Below, piece by piece: positions 24,471 through 33,046 of a stretch of 53,534 bases of DNA. Position 1 is the first letter of the stretch, and the number at the start of each line of letters is the position of its first letter. Made by a program: the position numbers and the translations under genes. The DNA is from CAZJYC01 sp964550165 (GTDB lineage: Bacteria > Acidobacteriota > Aminicenantia > Aminicenantales > Aminicenantaceae). The notes under the pieces are model-generated. The model ran no database searches, was not told where the DNA came from, and saw only the letters and a list, made by a program, of their open reading frames with translations. Location of the stretch: positions 1 through 53,534 of the forward strand of contig CAZJYC010000008.1 of the NCBI GenBank assembly GCA_964550165.1, written 5' to 3'.

Positions 24471-25937
24471 CTATTTTGTAAAGGACTCTAGTTTTTGTCT
24501 GTAGCTAGAACACTTTAACTTCCTTATCGCTTTCTCCTGGATTTGCCTAATTCTCTCACGCGTAACTTTGTATTGCTGCCCGACTTCTTCCAGGGTATGT
24601 TCGTTACCATCTCCCAGCCCAAATCTCATTTTTAAAACGTTTGCTTCTCTCTGTGTATGCGATTTCAGCGCTTCCTCAATTTTTTCTTTCAAATTAATAT
24701 GAATGACTTCATCGGGAGGCGTAAGGATATCTTTATCTTCGATAAAATCACTCAAATGGCTTTCTTCTCCTTCTCCTACTGGCATCTCGAGCGAAAGGGG
24801 CACTTGGGCAATCTTCATGATTTTTTGCACTTTACTGACGGGCATATCCATTTTTTCTGCAATCTCTTCATGTGTTGGCTCTCTGCCTTTTTCCTGGACA
24901 AGGCGTTTTGACACTCTATTTAACTTGTGTATGAATTCGATCATATGCACAGGAATTCTTATCGTCCTCGCCTGATCAGCAATTGCACGTGTTATTGCCT
25001 GTCTTATCCACCAATGCGCATAAGTTGAAAATTTATACCCTCTTTGATATTCAAATCTATCCACTGCTGTCATCAAGCCTATGTTTCCTTCCTGAATCAA
25101 ATCAAGAAACTGGAGCCCGTAGTTGCTGTATTTCTTGGCTATGGAAACCACGAGTCTTAGGTTAGAGGCGACAAGCTCTTTCTTCGCTCGATCGCAGATC
25201 TGCTTTCCGCTGGCAATGGTTTGCAATCTTTTTCTTAATTCCTGTGAATCAAGACCGATATCTTTCTCGCATATTGTCAGAAGATTGTCGATTTTCTTAA
25301 TCCTAAGTTTCAGCTCTTCTTCCATTTTCTTGTCCTTAGCTTTAGGGAAACAAGCATTCAGCTCTTGCTTGGTTGTTTCTAATTCGTCGATGGCCTTGAG
25401 CTTTTCACGAAGATTCTCAATTATCTTTTCTCTATAACGAGAGCGGATATTAAGTTCCCTGATGAGGTGGCTCATTTTGACGATGAGACGCCCACGTGCA
25501 ACAGCATATTTTTTTGATTCGGGGATCTTTTCTAATTGGGTGCTTAACTTTCTTATTTCATTGATGTTGGCCAGAATCTTCTTTTTTTTCTCGAGTTTTC
25601 CTTTTGTGAATTCATCTTCGCTGGAATCAAACACAGTTTGGAAGGTTTCATCATCTTCATCTATTTTGTCTTCCAGTGAGAGAATTTCATTGTGAACAAA
25701 TCGTGTTTTTGAAAGGGCTTTAATAATTATCTCTTCTCCCCTTTCAATTTCCTTTGCGACGAGTATTTCTCCATCTCTCGTTAGCAATGGAATGTTAATC
25801 ATCTCTCTCAGGTAGATTCTGAAAGGATCCGATGTTTGCCCCGGACCCTCGAACGAAACGATGGGGGAATTTCTTCTTTTAGAGCAGACTTTTCTTTGTT
25901 TATCGAGAACTTTTATCCCGCGATCACCCGTTGCCAT
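24471..25937 (-). CDS. rpoD: RpoD-type primary-like RNA polymerase sigma factor
   Basis: 488 residues. Region 1.2 is at about 36-70 (DPFRIYLREMINIPLLTRDGE). A long Lys/Glu-rich non-conserved region follows (about 75-245). Region 2 contains ELVASNLRLVVSIAKKY, the core-binding DLIQEGNIGLMTAVDRFEYQRGYKFSTYAHWWIRQAITRA and ADQARTIRIPVHM. Region 3 is KGREPTHEEIAEKMDMPVSKVQ. Region 4 is LKMRFGLGDG then TLEEVGQQYKVTRERIRQIQEKA. These are the hallmarks of group 1/2 sigma-70. Region 1.1 is absent: only about 35 residues precede 1.2. It could be the housekeeping factor or a paralogue. GGAG lies about 8 bases before the ATG. No dnaG is adjacent. Confidence 0.93.
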   Translation of the reverse strand: MATGDRGIKVLDKQRKVCSKRRNSPIVSFEGPGQTSDPFRIYLREMINIPLLTRDGEILVAKEIERGEEIIIKALSKTRFVHNEILSLEDKIDEDDETFQTVFDSSEDEFTKGKLEKKKKILANINEIRKLSTQLEKIPESKKYAVARGRLIVKMSHLIRELNIRSRYREKIIENLREKLKAIDELETTKQELNACFPKAKDKKMEEELKLRIKKIDNLLTICEKDIGLDSQELRKRLQTIASGKQICDRAKKELVASNLRLVVSIAKKYSNYGLQFLDLIQEGNIGLMTAVDRFEYQRGYKFSTYAHWWIRQAITRAIADQARTIRIPVHMIEFIHKLNRVSKRLVQEKGREPTHEEIAEKMDMPVSKVQKIMKIAQVPLSLEMPVGEGEESHLSDFIEDKDILTPPDEVIHINLKEKIEEALKSHTQREANVLKMRFGLGDGNEHTLEEVGQQYKVTRERIRQIQEKAIRKLKCSSYRQKLESFTK

Positions 25938-26007
25938 GTTCAGGACTCCAATACGAAAAGAGCAGAATTGTTAATGTTCTTAAGAAAATCTCCAAGTTTA
26001 CATTAAA

Positions 26008-26078
26008 TTCCTTCTTTTTCTCTTTTCTCTCTTTCTTTTCTCTCTCCTCCTTTCTCTTTTCTTTCTTTCCTTTCTCTC
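26008..26078. other. Uninterrupted 71-base pyrimidine tract in the rpoD leader
   Basis: Every base from 26008 to 26078 is C or T, mostly in TTTCTC and CTTTC units. The complementary GA run would form the 5' leader of the rpoD mRNA, ending about 70 bases before its ATG. The rest of the 431-base gap between rpoD and the RRM gene (25938-26368) shows no gene or terminator. Confidence 0.9.
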
Positions 26079-26368
26079 ATATTTTTTCATACATTACTCC
26101 TTTTTGGAATTTGATAGTTGAACACAACTTCTTACATTCCACTTCGGGTACCTCTGCCTCTCATGGGAGGCCAATAATCAAACAGCCTGATATTAGCAAA
26201 CAATCACGAGGATGAATTAGGCATCTTTCAGGCAGAATTTTTCCTTCTTTTGGCTGGGGTGATAGGAGTATTTACGAATTTGTAGAGGCATCTGGCCAAG
26301 CCAGGCAGCCCTCAAATCTGCTTCAATGCAAAAGTTAGCTACGATTTTGAATGTCCGAGTGCCAGTTA

Positions 26369-26674
26369 TCAGAAGCGTCTTCCACCCCCGAACCCACCTC
26401 GGCCGAAGCCTCCTCCACCTCGACGGTCATCACGACGAGGGCGGGCCTCATTGACCCTAATGGCGCGCCCCTTCAAATCCTTGCCATCAAGCCCGGAGAT
26501 CGCGGACTGGGCTTCGGAACTGCTGGCCATCTCCACGAATCCGAATCCCTTCGAATCCCCGGTGAATTTGTCTGTGATGATTTTGACAGACGTGACCTGC
26601 CCGAAGGCTTCAAAAGCCTTTCGCAAATCTTCTTCAGTGGCCTCTCGCGCTAAATTCCCTACATAAATATTCAT
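26369..26674 (-). CDS. RRM-domain RNA-binding protein with Gly/Arg tail (copy 1)
   Basis: 101 residues. A single RNA recognition motif (1-80) with RNP2 NIYVGNL and RNP1 KGFGFVEM, then a basic Gly/Arg-rich tail (RRDDRRGGGGFGRGGFGGGRRF). This is the layout of cyanobacterial Rbp-like and cold-inducible RRM proteins. It probably binds single-stranded RNA in the cytoplasm, acting as a chaperone or stability factor. A close paralogue of the same length lies at 48229-48534; the two share their promoter, leader and ribosome-binding site. AAAGGAAGTCAGAA precedes the ATG. Confidence 0.95.
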   Translation of the reverse strand: MNIYVGNLAREATEEDLRKAFEAFGQVTSVKIITDKFTGDSKGFGFVEMASSSEAQSAISGLDGKDLKGRAIRVNEARPRRDDRRGGGGFGRGGFGGGRRF

Positions 26675-26801
26675 TTCTGACTTCCTTTTAATATTAGACT
26701 TTTAATAAGGGGGGAACATATTTTTTACTTGTTGAAATTTTCCCTGATCCCTTGTGATCCCTGCCTGTTCATACAACCGGGCAGGCATCTTCAATTTCAA
26801 C
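26675..26801 (-). promoter_or_regulatory. Conserved structured 5' leader of RRM gene, copy 1
   Basis: 127 bases on the minus strand from the predicted transcription start at 26801 to the ATG. Outer stem: GTTGAAATT (26801-26793) with AATTTCAAC (26739-26731). Inner hairpin: TGCCTG (26787-26782) with CAGGCA (26767-26762). The segment GGGATCACAAGGGATCA follows. Closer to the gene, a C-rich CCCCCCTTATTA can pair through CCTT with the AAGG of the ribosome-binding site, with ATTA/TAAT supporting it. The copy at 48109-48228 keeps the outer stem exactly but has a different inner stem that still pairs. A cis-acting, possibly autoregulatory or temperature-sensitive element is inferred. Confidence 0.78.
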
Positions 26802-26808
26802 GTGGGTA

Positions 26809-26837
26809 ATACTATCACAGGTAAAATTCAAATTCAA
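26809..26837 (-). promoter_or_regulatory. Sigma-70-type promoter of RRM gene, copy 1
   Basis: On the minus strand TTGAAT (complement of 26832-26837) and TAGTAT (complement of 26809-26814) are 17 bases apart, with TGTGA just before the -10 box. The conserved leader begins 7 bases after the -10 box. The homologous promoter at 48073 has the same spacing. Confidence 0.75.
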
Positions 26838-27098
26838 TTTAATCTGAAAGCAAATCAAGACAATTTAAAATTATGTCATGGAACTTTGCCCGAGGTTCTC
26901 CTTTTCAACCCAAGCCTTGATTAATGCTCTTATTTCTAATTTCTTCATATTCCAAAACAAAAATTGTGGCCCAAATGAGGGAAGTGGAGTGATTGACAGG
27001 TTAAAAAATTTTATCTATATTCAGCCTGTAGATGGCTTAGAATTTAGAAAAAAACTTATATCTTTCCAGATTTAAAAATGATAAGTGAGGAAAAAAAG

Positions 27099-28010
27099 AT
27101 GAGAAAATTAGCGATTGGTGTGATGTGTGTCTCACTCTTTCTATTCCCAAATAAAGCCTTTTTTCAAGAAGAAGAGTTTGATGTTCCCTACGTCCCCTCG
27201 CCGTATAAGGTGGTTGAGGAAATGCTCAGAATAGCAGAAGTGGGAAAAGATGATACGCTCTACGACCTTGGGTGCGGTGATGGACGAATCGTCATCATGG
27301 CTGCTCAACAATTTGGAACTCACGGCGTAGGAGTGGATCTCAACCCGCAACGGATCAAAGAAAGCAAGGAAAATGCAGCAAAAGCAGGAGTTGAAAGCCT
27401 TGTCCAATTTATTGAACAGGACTTTTTTCAGGCTGACATCCACAGGGCAACCGTCGTATCGCTTTACCTTCTTACTTCAGTCAATCTCGAATTGCGTCCA
27501 AAACTCTTGAGGGAGCTAAGGCCGGGCACTCGTATTGTCTCGCACGATTTTGGCATGTCAGAATGGCGGCCTGATAAGAGCTCGCTGGTCATAGATAATA
27601 ATGAAACCCACAATGTCTATTTCTGGATTGTCCCTGCCAACGTAACGGGCACCTGGGAATGGACCATACCGGCTGGAAAGAGAGAAACTCATTATATGCT
27701 TCAAATGGACCAACTGTTTCAGTCCGTCAGTGGGACTGTCACCGTAGGCCAATCTAAGATGGCGATAAAGGATGCGAAATTAGATGGAGACAGACTCCAG
27801 TTCGTGATCGAGCAAAATGTTACGGGGCAGCCAGAGACTTTGGTGTTTGAAGGACGCGTGAACGGCAATTTTATTGAAGGCGGCGTGGAATCTCAAGTCA
27901 ACCCAAAGTCAACCAAAAAAATCTGGAAGGCTAAGCGTAATCCCTCCACTATCAAAGCCTTGGACATCCCTAATAGTAAAGGAGACAGTCTATCTCACCA
28001 TCTCTCCTAG
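27099..28010 (+). CDS. Exported SAM-dependent methyltransferase-fold protein with beta-rich C-terminus
   Basis: About 303 residues from the ATG at 27099 (GTGAGGAAAAAAAG before it; an earlier in-frame ATG at 27078 is less likely). A signal peptide (LAIGVMCVSLFLFPNKAFF) is followed by a class I methyltransferase core: TLYDLGCGDGRIVIMAA (SAM-binding motif I), VGVDLNPQRIKESKENA, TVVSLYLLTSVN and PGTRIVSHDFGM. From about residue 180 a beta-rich domain follows that could bind a ligand. The same motif set occurs in the minus-strand gene at 29682-30548. Export is odd for a SAM-dependent enzyme, since SAM is cytoplasmic; either the N-terminus is only an anchor or the activity is unusual. Substrate unknown. 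Confidence 0.8.
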   Translation: MRKLAIGVMCVSLFLFPNKAFFQEEEFDVPYVPSPYKVVEEMLRIAEVGKDDTLYDLGCGDGRIVIMAAQQFGTHGVGVDLNPQRIKESKENAAKAGVESLVQFIEQDFFQADIHRATVVSLYLLTSVNLELRPKLLRELRPGTRIVSHDFGMSEWRPDKSSLVIDNNETHNVYFWIVPANVTGTWEWTIPAGKRETHYMLQMDQLFQSVSGTVTVGQSKMAIKDAKLDGDRLQFVIEQNVTGQPETLVFEGRVNGNFIEGGVESQVNPKSTKKIWKAKRNPSTIKALDIPNSKGDSLSHHLS

Positions 28011-28024
28011 CCGCAGACAACTCT

Positions 28025-28534
28025 TTACACAAAACGCTTGATCTGTTTGGCCAGAAACTGGGCGATGTCTGAAATTTCATAGGGCCAGGCGTAGACTATC
28101 TCAAGGTCAGGGTAATTTTCCTGGGCGTTCTTGAGAGCTAACGGGATATCCACTTCAGAATGCTTGCCTCCCCGTGTCATCATGGGCGTAATGACTACGA
28201 TTTTTTCAGGCGATCTCGCCGCAGCCTGACCGATAGCCTCTTCTATGCTTGGAGCACAGAATTCATTAAAGCCAATAAAGACCTCAGCCTTTAAAACTTC
28301 ACTCAGGCTTCTGGCGATTTGCTGGGATGAAGCAAAAAAGGGATCGTTTTCCGCGGTTCGCGGCCAGTTGCGCATTTTCTCTTCTAATTTTCTATGGCGC
28401 TTTTCCAAGTCCTTGCGCTCGGCTTCGCCGGCAGATTCCAGCCGCTGGTACAGAGCGAAAAGCTCCATCATTTCATTTTTCGGAAAATCTCTCGGTGGAG
28501 TCCCGTGCATGGCAAGAACTACAATGATGTACAT
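28025..28534 (-). CDS. CbiX-like chelatase-fold protein
   Basis: About 169 residues from the ATG at 28534, chosen because GAAGAGGAT precedes it. An in-frame ATG at 28552 has no ribosome-binding site. It has the CbiX/sirohydrochlorin chelatase signature: IVVLAMHGTPPRDFP near the N-terminus (catalytic-type His) and TPMMTRGGKHSEVDIPLAL later, with a second conserved His. Between them is a charged helical insert. CbiX inserts Co2+ (or Fe2+/Ni2+ in relatives) into sirohydrochlorin, but no other tetrapyrrole genes are near, so the substrate is open. It lies downstream of the alcohol dehydrogenase gene, with a 60-base gap. Confidence 0.8.
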   Translation of the reverse strand: MYIIVVLAMHGTPPRDFPKNEMMELFALYQRLESAGEAERKDLEKRHRKLEEKMRNWPRTAENDPFFASSQQIARSLSEVLKAEVFIGFNEFCAPSIEEAIGQAAARSPEKIVVITPMMTRGGKHSEVDIPLALKNAQENYPDLEIVYAWPYEISDIAQFLAKQIKRFV

Positions 28535-28594
28535 CGTTATCCTCTTCATCAAAAATTAAAAACAAAATCTATGCAACGTAATCTGAGATTCTCT

Positions 28595-29623
28595 TTAGCT
28601 GATTCTCAGAGCCTTTGCTCCGCGGATCTTTCTTTCCTTAATTTCCACTAGAGCCCTATTCGCCTCTTCCAGCCGGTATTCCTGTACTTCAGGCTTGATG
28701 GGAATCTCAGCCGCCAGTTTAAGAAATTCCTCGACATCAGCTCTCTTAATATTGGCCACGCTTTTAATCTCCTTTTCCATCCAGAGATGAGCGGGATAAT
28801 CCAGTTTCAGGAGATACTCTTTGTCCACATCTTCTTTGCGGATGGCATTGATGACGAGCCTTCCTCCACTATCCAGATTCCACAGCGCCTCGACCATCGG
28901 CTTCCACACAGGGGTTGTGTCGATAATGCTGTCCAATTTTTCGGGAGACGACTCTCCGGTGTCCCCTGCCCAGACAGCACCGAGCTCCCGGGCAAATTCT
29001 CGCTCCTCCTCGGCTCTGGCAAAGACATAAACCTTTGTCTTCGGAAATTTGTGCTTGGCGATCATCAGGACAAGATGTCCGGAGGCTCCGAAGCCGGTCA
29101 GCCCGAGGTTCTGGCCGTCTCTAAGCGCTGTCAGCTTTAACGAGCGGTAGCCGATAGCGCCCGCGCAGAGGAGGGGCGCAGCTTCTAAGTCTGAGAAAAT
29201 TTCGGGAACTCCATAGGCGAAGTCCTCCCGGACCGTCATGTATTCGGCATAGCCACCGTTGACATCGCGTCCGGTAGCTTTGAAATCAGGGCAAAGATTC
29301 TCCCTGCTGCTTTTGCAGAATTTGCACGCCCCGCATGCCGAGTAAATCCAGGCGACTCCAACTCTGTCGCCCGCCTTGAACTTGCTGGCTTTGTGGCCGG
29401 TTTGCTCTACACGCCCCACAACCTGATGGCCGAGAATGACCGGTACTCGCGGAGGAGGTGTTCTTCCCTCGATCTCATCCAGTTCTGTATGGCAGACGCC
29501 GCAGGTCAGAACCTTGACCAGAAGTTCATTCGCACCTGGCACTGGCTTCGGGACGTCTCTCGGCTCAAGAGGATTTTTATTTTCATTTAGGTCACATATC
29601 TTTGTCATGACCATAGCCTTCAT
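28595..29623 (-). CDS. Zinc-dependent alcohol dehydrogenase
   Basis: About 342 residues from the ATG at 29623, which has TGAGGAGG 8-9 bases before it; an upstream in-frame start would overlap the methyltransferase gene. Medium-chain dehydrogenase: catalytic zinc Cys in TCGVCHTELDEIEG, LGHQVVGRV, and the structural zinc loop CGACKFCKSSRENLC. The nucleotide-binding loop LTGFGASGHLV differs from the usual GxGxxG by an Ala and a Ser. It is expected to oxidise or reduce alcohols/aldehydes with NAD(P) in the cytoplasm. It lies in a minus-strand run with the exported methyltransferase and the CbiX-like gene. Confidence 0.92.
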   Translation of the reverse strand: MKAMVMTKICDLNENKNPLEPRDVPKPVPGANELLVKVLTCGVCHTELDEIEGRTPPPRVPVILGHQVVGRVEQTGHKASKFKAGDRVGVAWIYSACGACKFCKSSRENLCPDFKATGRDVNGGYAEYMTVREDFAYGVPEIFSDLEAAPLLCAGAIGYRSLKLTALRDGQNLGLTGFGASGHLVLMIAKHKFPKTKVYVFARAEEEREFARELGAVWAGDTGESSPEKLDSIIDTTPVWKPMVEALWNLDSGGRLVINAIRKEDVDKEYLLKLDYPAHLWMEKEIKSVANIKRADVEEFLKLAAEIPIKPEVQEYRLEEANRALVEIKERKIRGAKALRIS

Positions 29624-29681
29624 CGCCAAAACCTCCTCACCGAGCTTCAGAATTATCTCTGCCTCTGCCAAATAGAGAGGA

Positions 29682-30548
29682 TTACCGTTTATAGAGAAAA
29701 ATGGTATGAGTCTCGCCCTCCTCATCGTTCACTTCCACCACTTCGACCTCTTTTTCCTCCCACCCCGGAATAGAGTAGTTATGAGAGACAACATATGTCC
29801 CCGGTCTTAGCTGTTTATCAAAGAGAGGACGAAGCAGCTCATTGGATTCCGGCAAGAGGTAGAGAGTAACGACCGTTGCCTCGGAAAAATCCATTTTTGT
29901 CAAATCTCCGAGCCGGAATTCAACCAACTCCTCCACACCGGCTTTCTTTGCACCTTCCCTGGACTCCTTAATTCTTTGAGGCACGATATCGATACCGACA
30001 CCACGCGCACCATACTTCCTGGCCGCGGTGATGACGATCCGTCCGTCTCCGCAGCCAAGGTCGAAGACGACATCGCTTGCATCGACCTCTGCCATCTCAA
30101 GCATCTTCTCCATCACGGCCATGGGCGTGGGCACAAAAGGCGCCAGGTCAACGGCATCCTCCCTGCCGTGTGATCCTTCATAAAGATGAACCAGGTTTTG
30201 ATTGTCATAGCGAAAAGAATAAGGTTTCCCAGGAAAAAGAAAGCGAGTGTCCACACGGTCCACACGTTCGTACGTGATGTCTATGCCCGTATGACCGGGA
30301 TAGCGATGGATCTTGCCTACGTCCAGGGACTTTTTTTCCGGCTCTTCGTTAGAAGTAGACGGCTTGATCCAGTAATGCACGGTGCCATGAGTCATGTTTC
30401 GGACGGTGATGGCGTCTTCAGTTGTGGCAGAGATGCTGGAAGACTTATATTCTTTGTGGCTGGTGTTGGTATTTAAAGTTGTCAAAAAAAAGACGACGGC
30501 AATAATCACAAGCGCGATGGCGAGTAAAGTTTCAACTTTTCGTTTCAT
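29682..30548 (-). CDS. Membrane-anchored SAM-dependent methyltransferase-fold protein
   Basis: 288 residues. One N-terminal membrane helix (TLLAIALVIIAVVFFLTTL), then a 100-residue domain with short beta strands (VRNMTHGTVHYWIKP, RFLFPGKPYSFRYDN) not seen in its paralogue. A class I methyltransferase core follows: VVFDLGCGDGRIVITAARKYGARGVGIDIVPQRIKESREGA, then ATVVTLYLLPESN and LRPGTYVVSHNYSIPGW. The core is clearly related to the one in the exported protein at 27099. Topology predicts the enzyme on the periplasmic side, unless the helix is a cytoplasm-in anchor. It is first in a run with the alcohol dehydrogenase and CbiX-like genes. Confidence 0.8.
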   Translation of the reverse strand: MKRKVETLLAIALVIIAVVFFLTTLNTNTSHKEYKSSSISATTEDAITVRNMTHGTVHYWIKPSTSNEEPEKKSLDVGKIHRYPGHTGIDITYERVDRVDTRFLFPGKPYSFRYDNQNLVHLYEGSHGREDAVDLAPFVPTPMAVMEKMLEMAEVDASDVVFDLGCGDGRIVITAARKYGARGVGIDIVPQRIKESREGAKKAGVEELVEFRLGDLTKMDFSEATVVTLYLLPESNELLRPLFDKQLRPGTYVVSHNYSIPGWEEKEVEVVEVNDEEGETHTIFLYKR

Positions 30549-30852
30549 GGCTTTCTCCCAACCTTGCTTTCGGGGTTTTCATGATTTTCTTCACGCCTGA
30601 AAATGAAGACTCATCTCTTCCGCTCCATAAACGAGGAGGACACGCTACTTAATTCAAACCTGCATGTCATATTTGACATTAAGACAAAATAGGTTATGTG
30701 TCGTCGCATTTAACATTTACGCAAGGACTTCAGAGTCTTTTATTATGGCACAAATCTTGATACAAATTAAATAAAAGGATGATGGAACCTTTGACGACAA
30801 ATTTCGTAATTTCTTTTATAAACAAGATAATATCCGAGAGGAGGTGCAAGGC
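30549..30852. other. Divergent intergenic region
   Basis: About 300 bases between the methyltransferase (minus) and the hydrolase (plus). AT-rich; it must hold both promoters, but no clear hexamer pair stands out. No gene or repeat was recognised. Confidence 0.5.
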
Positions 30853-32865
30853 ATGACGCAGCCGTACAGAAAGAGCCAACTTGTTATCCTGGTTTTTGTT
30901 CTTTGCCTCTCATTTTGTATTGCCGGACTGGGGATCAAAGTTTTTAGTCAGGAAGAAAAAATATCAGCTCCAGGAAAATACAAAGGCTATTCAAAGGCTA
31001 TCTACGAGGAGTGGGTGCGGACATCTCAGTATGTCGCAGTGCGTGATGGGACCAAGCTGGCAGTGGACATTTACCGCCCTGCTCAAAACGGAGTTCCGGT
31101 CAGTGAGCCTTTGCCCTTGATCTGGACGCATACTCGCTACCACCGGACAAACTACACAAAAGAGGGAAAAGTTCGCTCGACAATCGACTCTCCCTGGCTT
31201 CAGGAAATTCTTAAACACGGATACATCATCGCAGCCGTGGATATCCGGGGCAGTGGAGCTTCTTTCGGGACACTTCGAGGCGCTTTCACACCCGAGGAAG
31301 CCCAGGATGCCTATGACATCATCGAATGGTTTGCCCGGCAGCCCTGGTGTGACGGAAATATCGGAATGTTCGGCGGCTCTTATCTGGGAATCACCCAGTA
31401 CATAGCAGCGGGCATGGAACCTCCGCACCTTAAGGCCATCATCCCTGTGTTTGCGATGCTCGATGTTTACTCCTTCTCCCATCCTGGAGGTGTTTACCAG
31501 GACGACTTTGTCCGGGAATGGAGCCAGCTGGTCAGGCAGCTGGACGTCGAGACACCTACGCCGCCCGTGGACGAAGACCTTCAGTCTATCATGGCCAGAG
31601 ATGCCGTTGAAATGCATAAAGCCAATATCACTCCGTTCGAATATACAACTCCAAACGCTTTCCGCGATAGCCTGATTCCTGGCACAGCGACGAGGCCCAG
31701 CCTCGAGTGGAGCCCTCATTATTATCTGGAAGGCATTAACAAGAGCGGCTCGCATCTGGCCGTTTACACTGTGGCAGGCTGGTACGATATGTGGCCGCGG
31801 GATGCTTTGACCTGGTACAACAACCTTAAAGTTCCTCAGAAAATCATCATCCTTCCCTGGTCTCATGACATTGGGGGAGAGGGCTGGAAAAAGACAACCG
31901 GGCCGCTCATCGGATTTGATTTTGATTTCAACTTCCTTGCCGAGCACCTGCGCTGGTACGATTACTGGCTGAAAGGAATCGACAACGGCATCATGGATGA
32001 GCCGCCCGTTTATTACTTCACCATGGGAGCGCCAGAAGGCAGTGCCTGGAGGACAGCCAAAAAGTGGCCAATTCCCCTGGCAGAGCCAACGCTTTTTTAT
32101 TTTCACCAAGGCCCTTCAGGTAGTTCAAGCTCCTCCAATGATGGCCTTCTGAAGAGAACTTTACCGCAGAGTCCCTCAGGAGAAGATAAATATGTGGTGG
32201 ATTATACGACCACGTCAGGCACAACAACCCGCTGGACTGATGGCCGAGGAAGAGGTTTTGGTTATGGGGACATGTCCGCTAACGACGCCAAAGGCTTAAC
32301 TTATACCACTGAGCCTCTGGAGGAGAATCTGGAAGTCACCGGACATCCTGTGGTTAGCCTCTGGGTTAGCTCAACGGCTGATGACGGTGATTTCTTCGTC
32401 TACCTGGAAGAGGTGGACAAGGACGGTTATTCCCATTATCTCGCCGAAGGTGTTTTGCGGGCTTCTCATCGCAAGCTTTCCAAGCCGCCTTACAATTACA
32501 TGGGACTTCCCTATCATCGAAGCTATAAAGAAGATATCGAGCCCCTGCCCGCAGGCGAGCCTGTTAAGCTCGTTTTTGACCTGCATCCGACGTCCAACAT
32601 CTTCAATGCCGGCAATCGCCTTCGAATCACGGTCACCTGCGCCGACCAGAAAAATTTCGAAACGCCGGAACTTTCTCCTCCACCGACCATAACCCTGCAC
32701 CGCAGCAGCACCTTTGCCTCGCATGTCTCTCTGCCGGTGGTCTCACCGGAAGTTCCGGTGCTACCCGTTAAAGAGAACTTGTTTCTCATTGTCCTTGTCG
32801 TTCTGGTCGTGATTGCCGCTGTCATCATCCTTTCCCTGTTCATAAGAGCGAGAGTGAAGAAGTAA
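30853..32865 (+). CDS. CocE/NonD-family (S15) hydrolase, membrane-anchored at both ends
   Basis: About 670 residues from the ATG at 30853, with GAGAGGAGGTG before it. An N-terminal signal/anchor (LVILVFVLCLSFCIAGLGI) is followed by an alpha/beta hydrolase of the X-Pro dipeptidyl-peptidase S15 / cocaine-esterase type. The oxyanion region is AAVDIRGSGAS, the nucleophile lies in GMFGGSYLG (Ser176 from this start), the Asp in VAGWYDMW and the His in LPWSHDIGG. A C-terminal jelly-roll domain (LEVTGHPVVSLWVSSTADDGDFFVYLEEV) is standard for the family. Unusually, a second hydrophobic helix ends the protein (FLIVLVVLVVIAAVIILSLFI then RARVKK). It is an extracytoplasmic peptidase, esterase or acylase; the exact substrate is unknown. 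Confidence 0.9.
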   Translation: MTQPYRKSQLVILVFVLCLSFCIAGLGIKVFSQEEKISAPGKYKGYSKAIYEEWVRTSQYVAVRDGTKLAVDIYRPAQNGVPVSEPLPLIWTHTRYHRTNYTKEGKVRSTIDSPWLQEILKHGYIIAAVDIRGSGASFGTLRGAFTPEEAQDAYDIIEWFARQPWCDGNIGMFGGSYLGITQYIAAGMEPPHLKAIIPVFAMLDVYSFSHPGGVYQDDFVREWSQLVRQLDVETPTPPVDEDLQSIMARDAVEMHKANITPFEYTTPNAFRDSLIPGTATRPSLEWSPHYYLEGINKSGSHLAVYTVAGWYDMWPRDALTWYNNLKVPQKIIILPWSHDIGGEGWKKTTGPLIGFDFDFNFLAEHLRWYDYWLKGIDNGIMDEPPVYYFTMGAPEGSAWRTAKKWPIPLAEPTLFYFHQGPSGSSSSSNDGLLKRTLPQSPSGEDKYVVDYTTTSGTTTRWTDGRGRGFGYGDMSANDAKGLTYTTEPLEENLEVTGHPVVSLWVSSTADDGDFFVYLEEVDKDGYSHYLAEGVLRASHRKLSKPPYNYMGLPYHRSYKEDIEPLPAGEPVKLVFDLHPTSNIFNAGNRLRITVTCADQKNFETPELSPPPTITLHRSSTFASHVSLPVVSPEVPVLPVKENLFLIVLVVLVVIAAVIILSLFIRARVKK

Positions 32866-33046
32866 CCTGCCTTTTTTATAAAAATTTCGCTTAGGAGAAA
32901 AACAGAGTGAAAGTTGAGAGGGAAAAAGGCATGAAAAAAGCGATCATTTCAAGGAGTTTGGTTTTCAATGGTGGCAGTGCGCTGAGACATTTTGCCATCA
33001 TATTCCCTTCATCCCATCACGAAACATAATAAATCATATAAAATTT

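Noticed and set aside
26101..26368. Search for an rpoD-side terminator or small RNA before the RRM gene
   Set aside because: CTGGCCAAGCCAGG-like short repeats were seen but do not form a stable stem followed by a T-run.
30991..32109. 372-codon minus-strand frame inside the hydrolase gene
   Set aside because: Fully antisense to an intact S15-type hydrolase with catalytic motifs; the frame has no recognisable protein features.
32932..33030. 32-codon plus-strand frame after the hydrolase gene
   Set aside because: Has an ATG after a GAGGG-like stretch, but there is no similarity or context to support a peptide.
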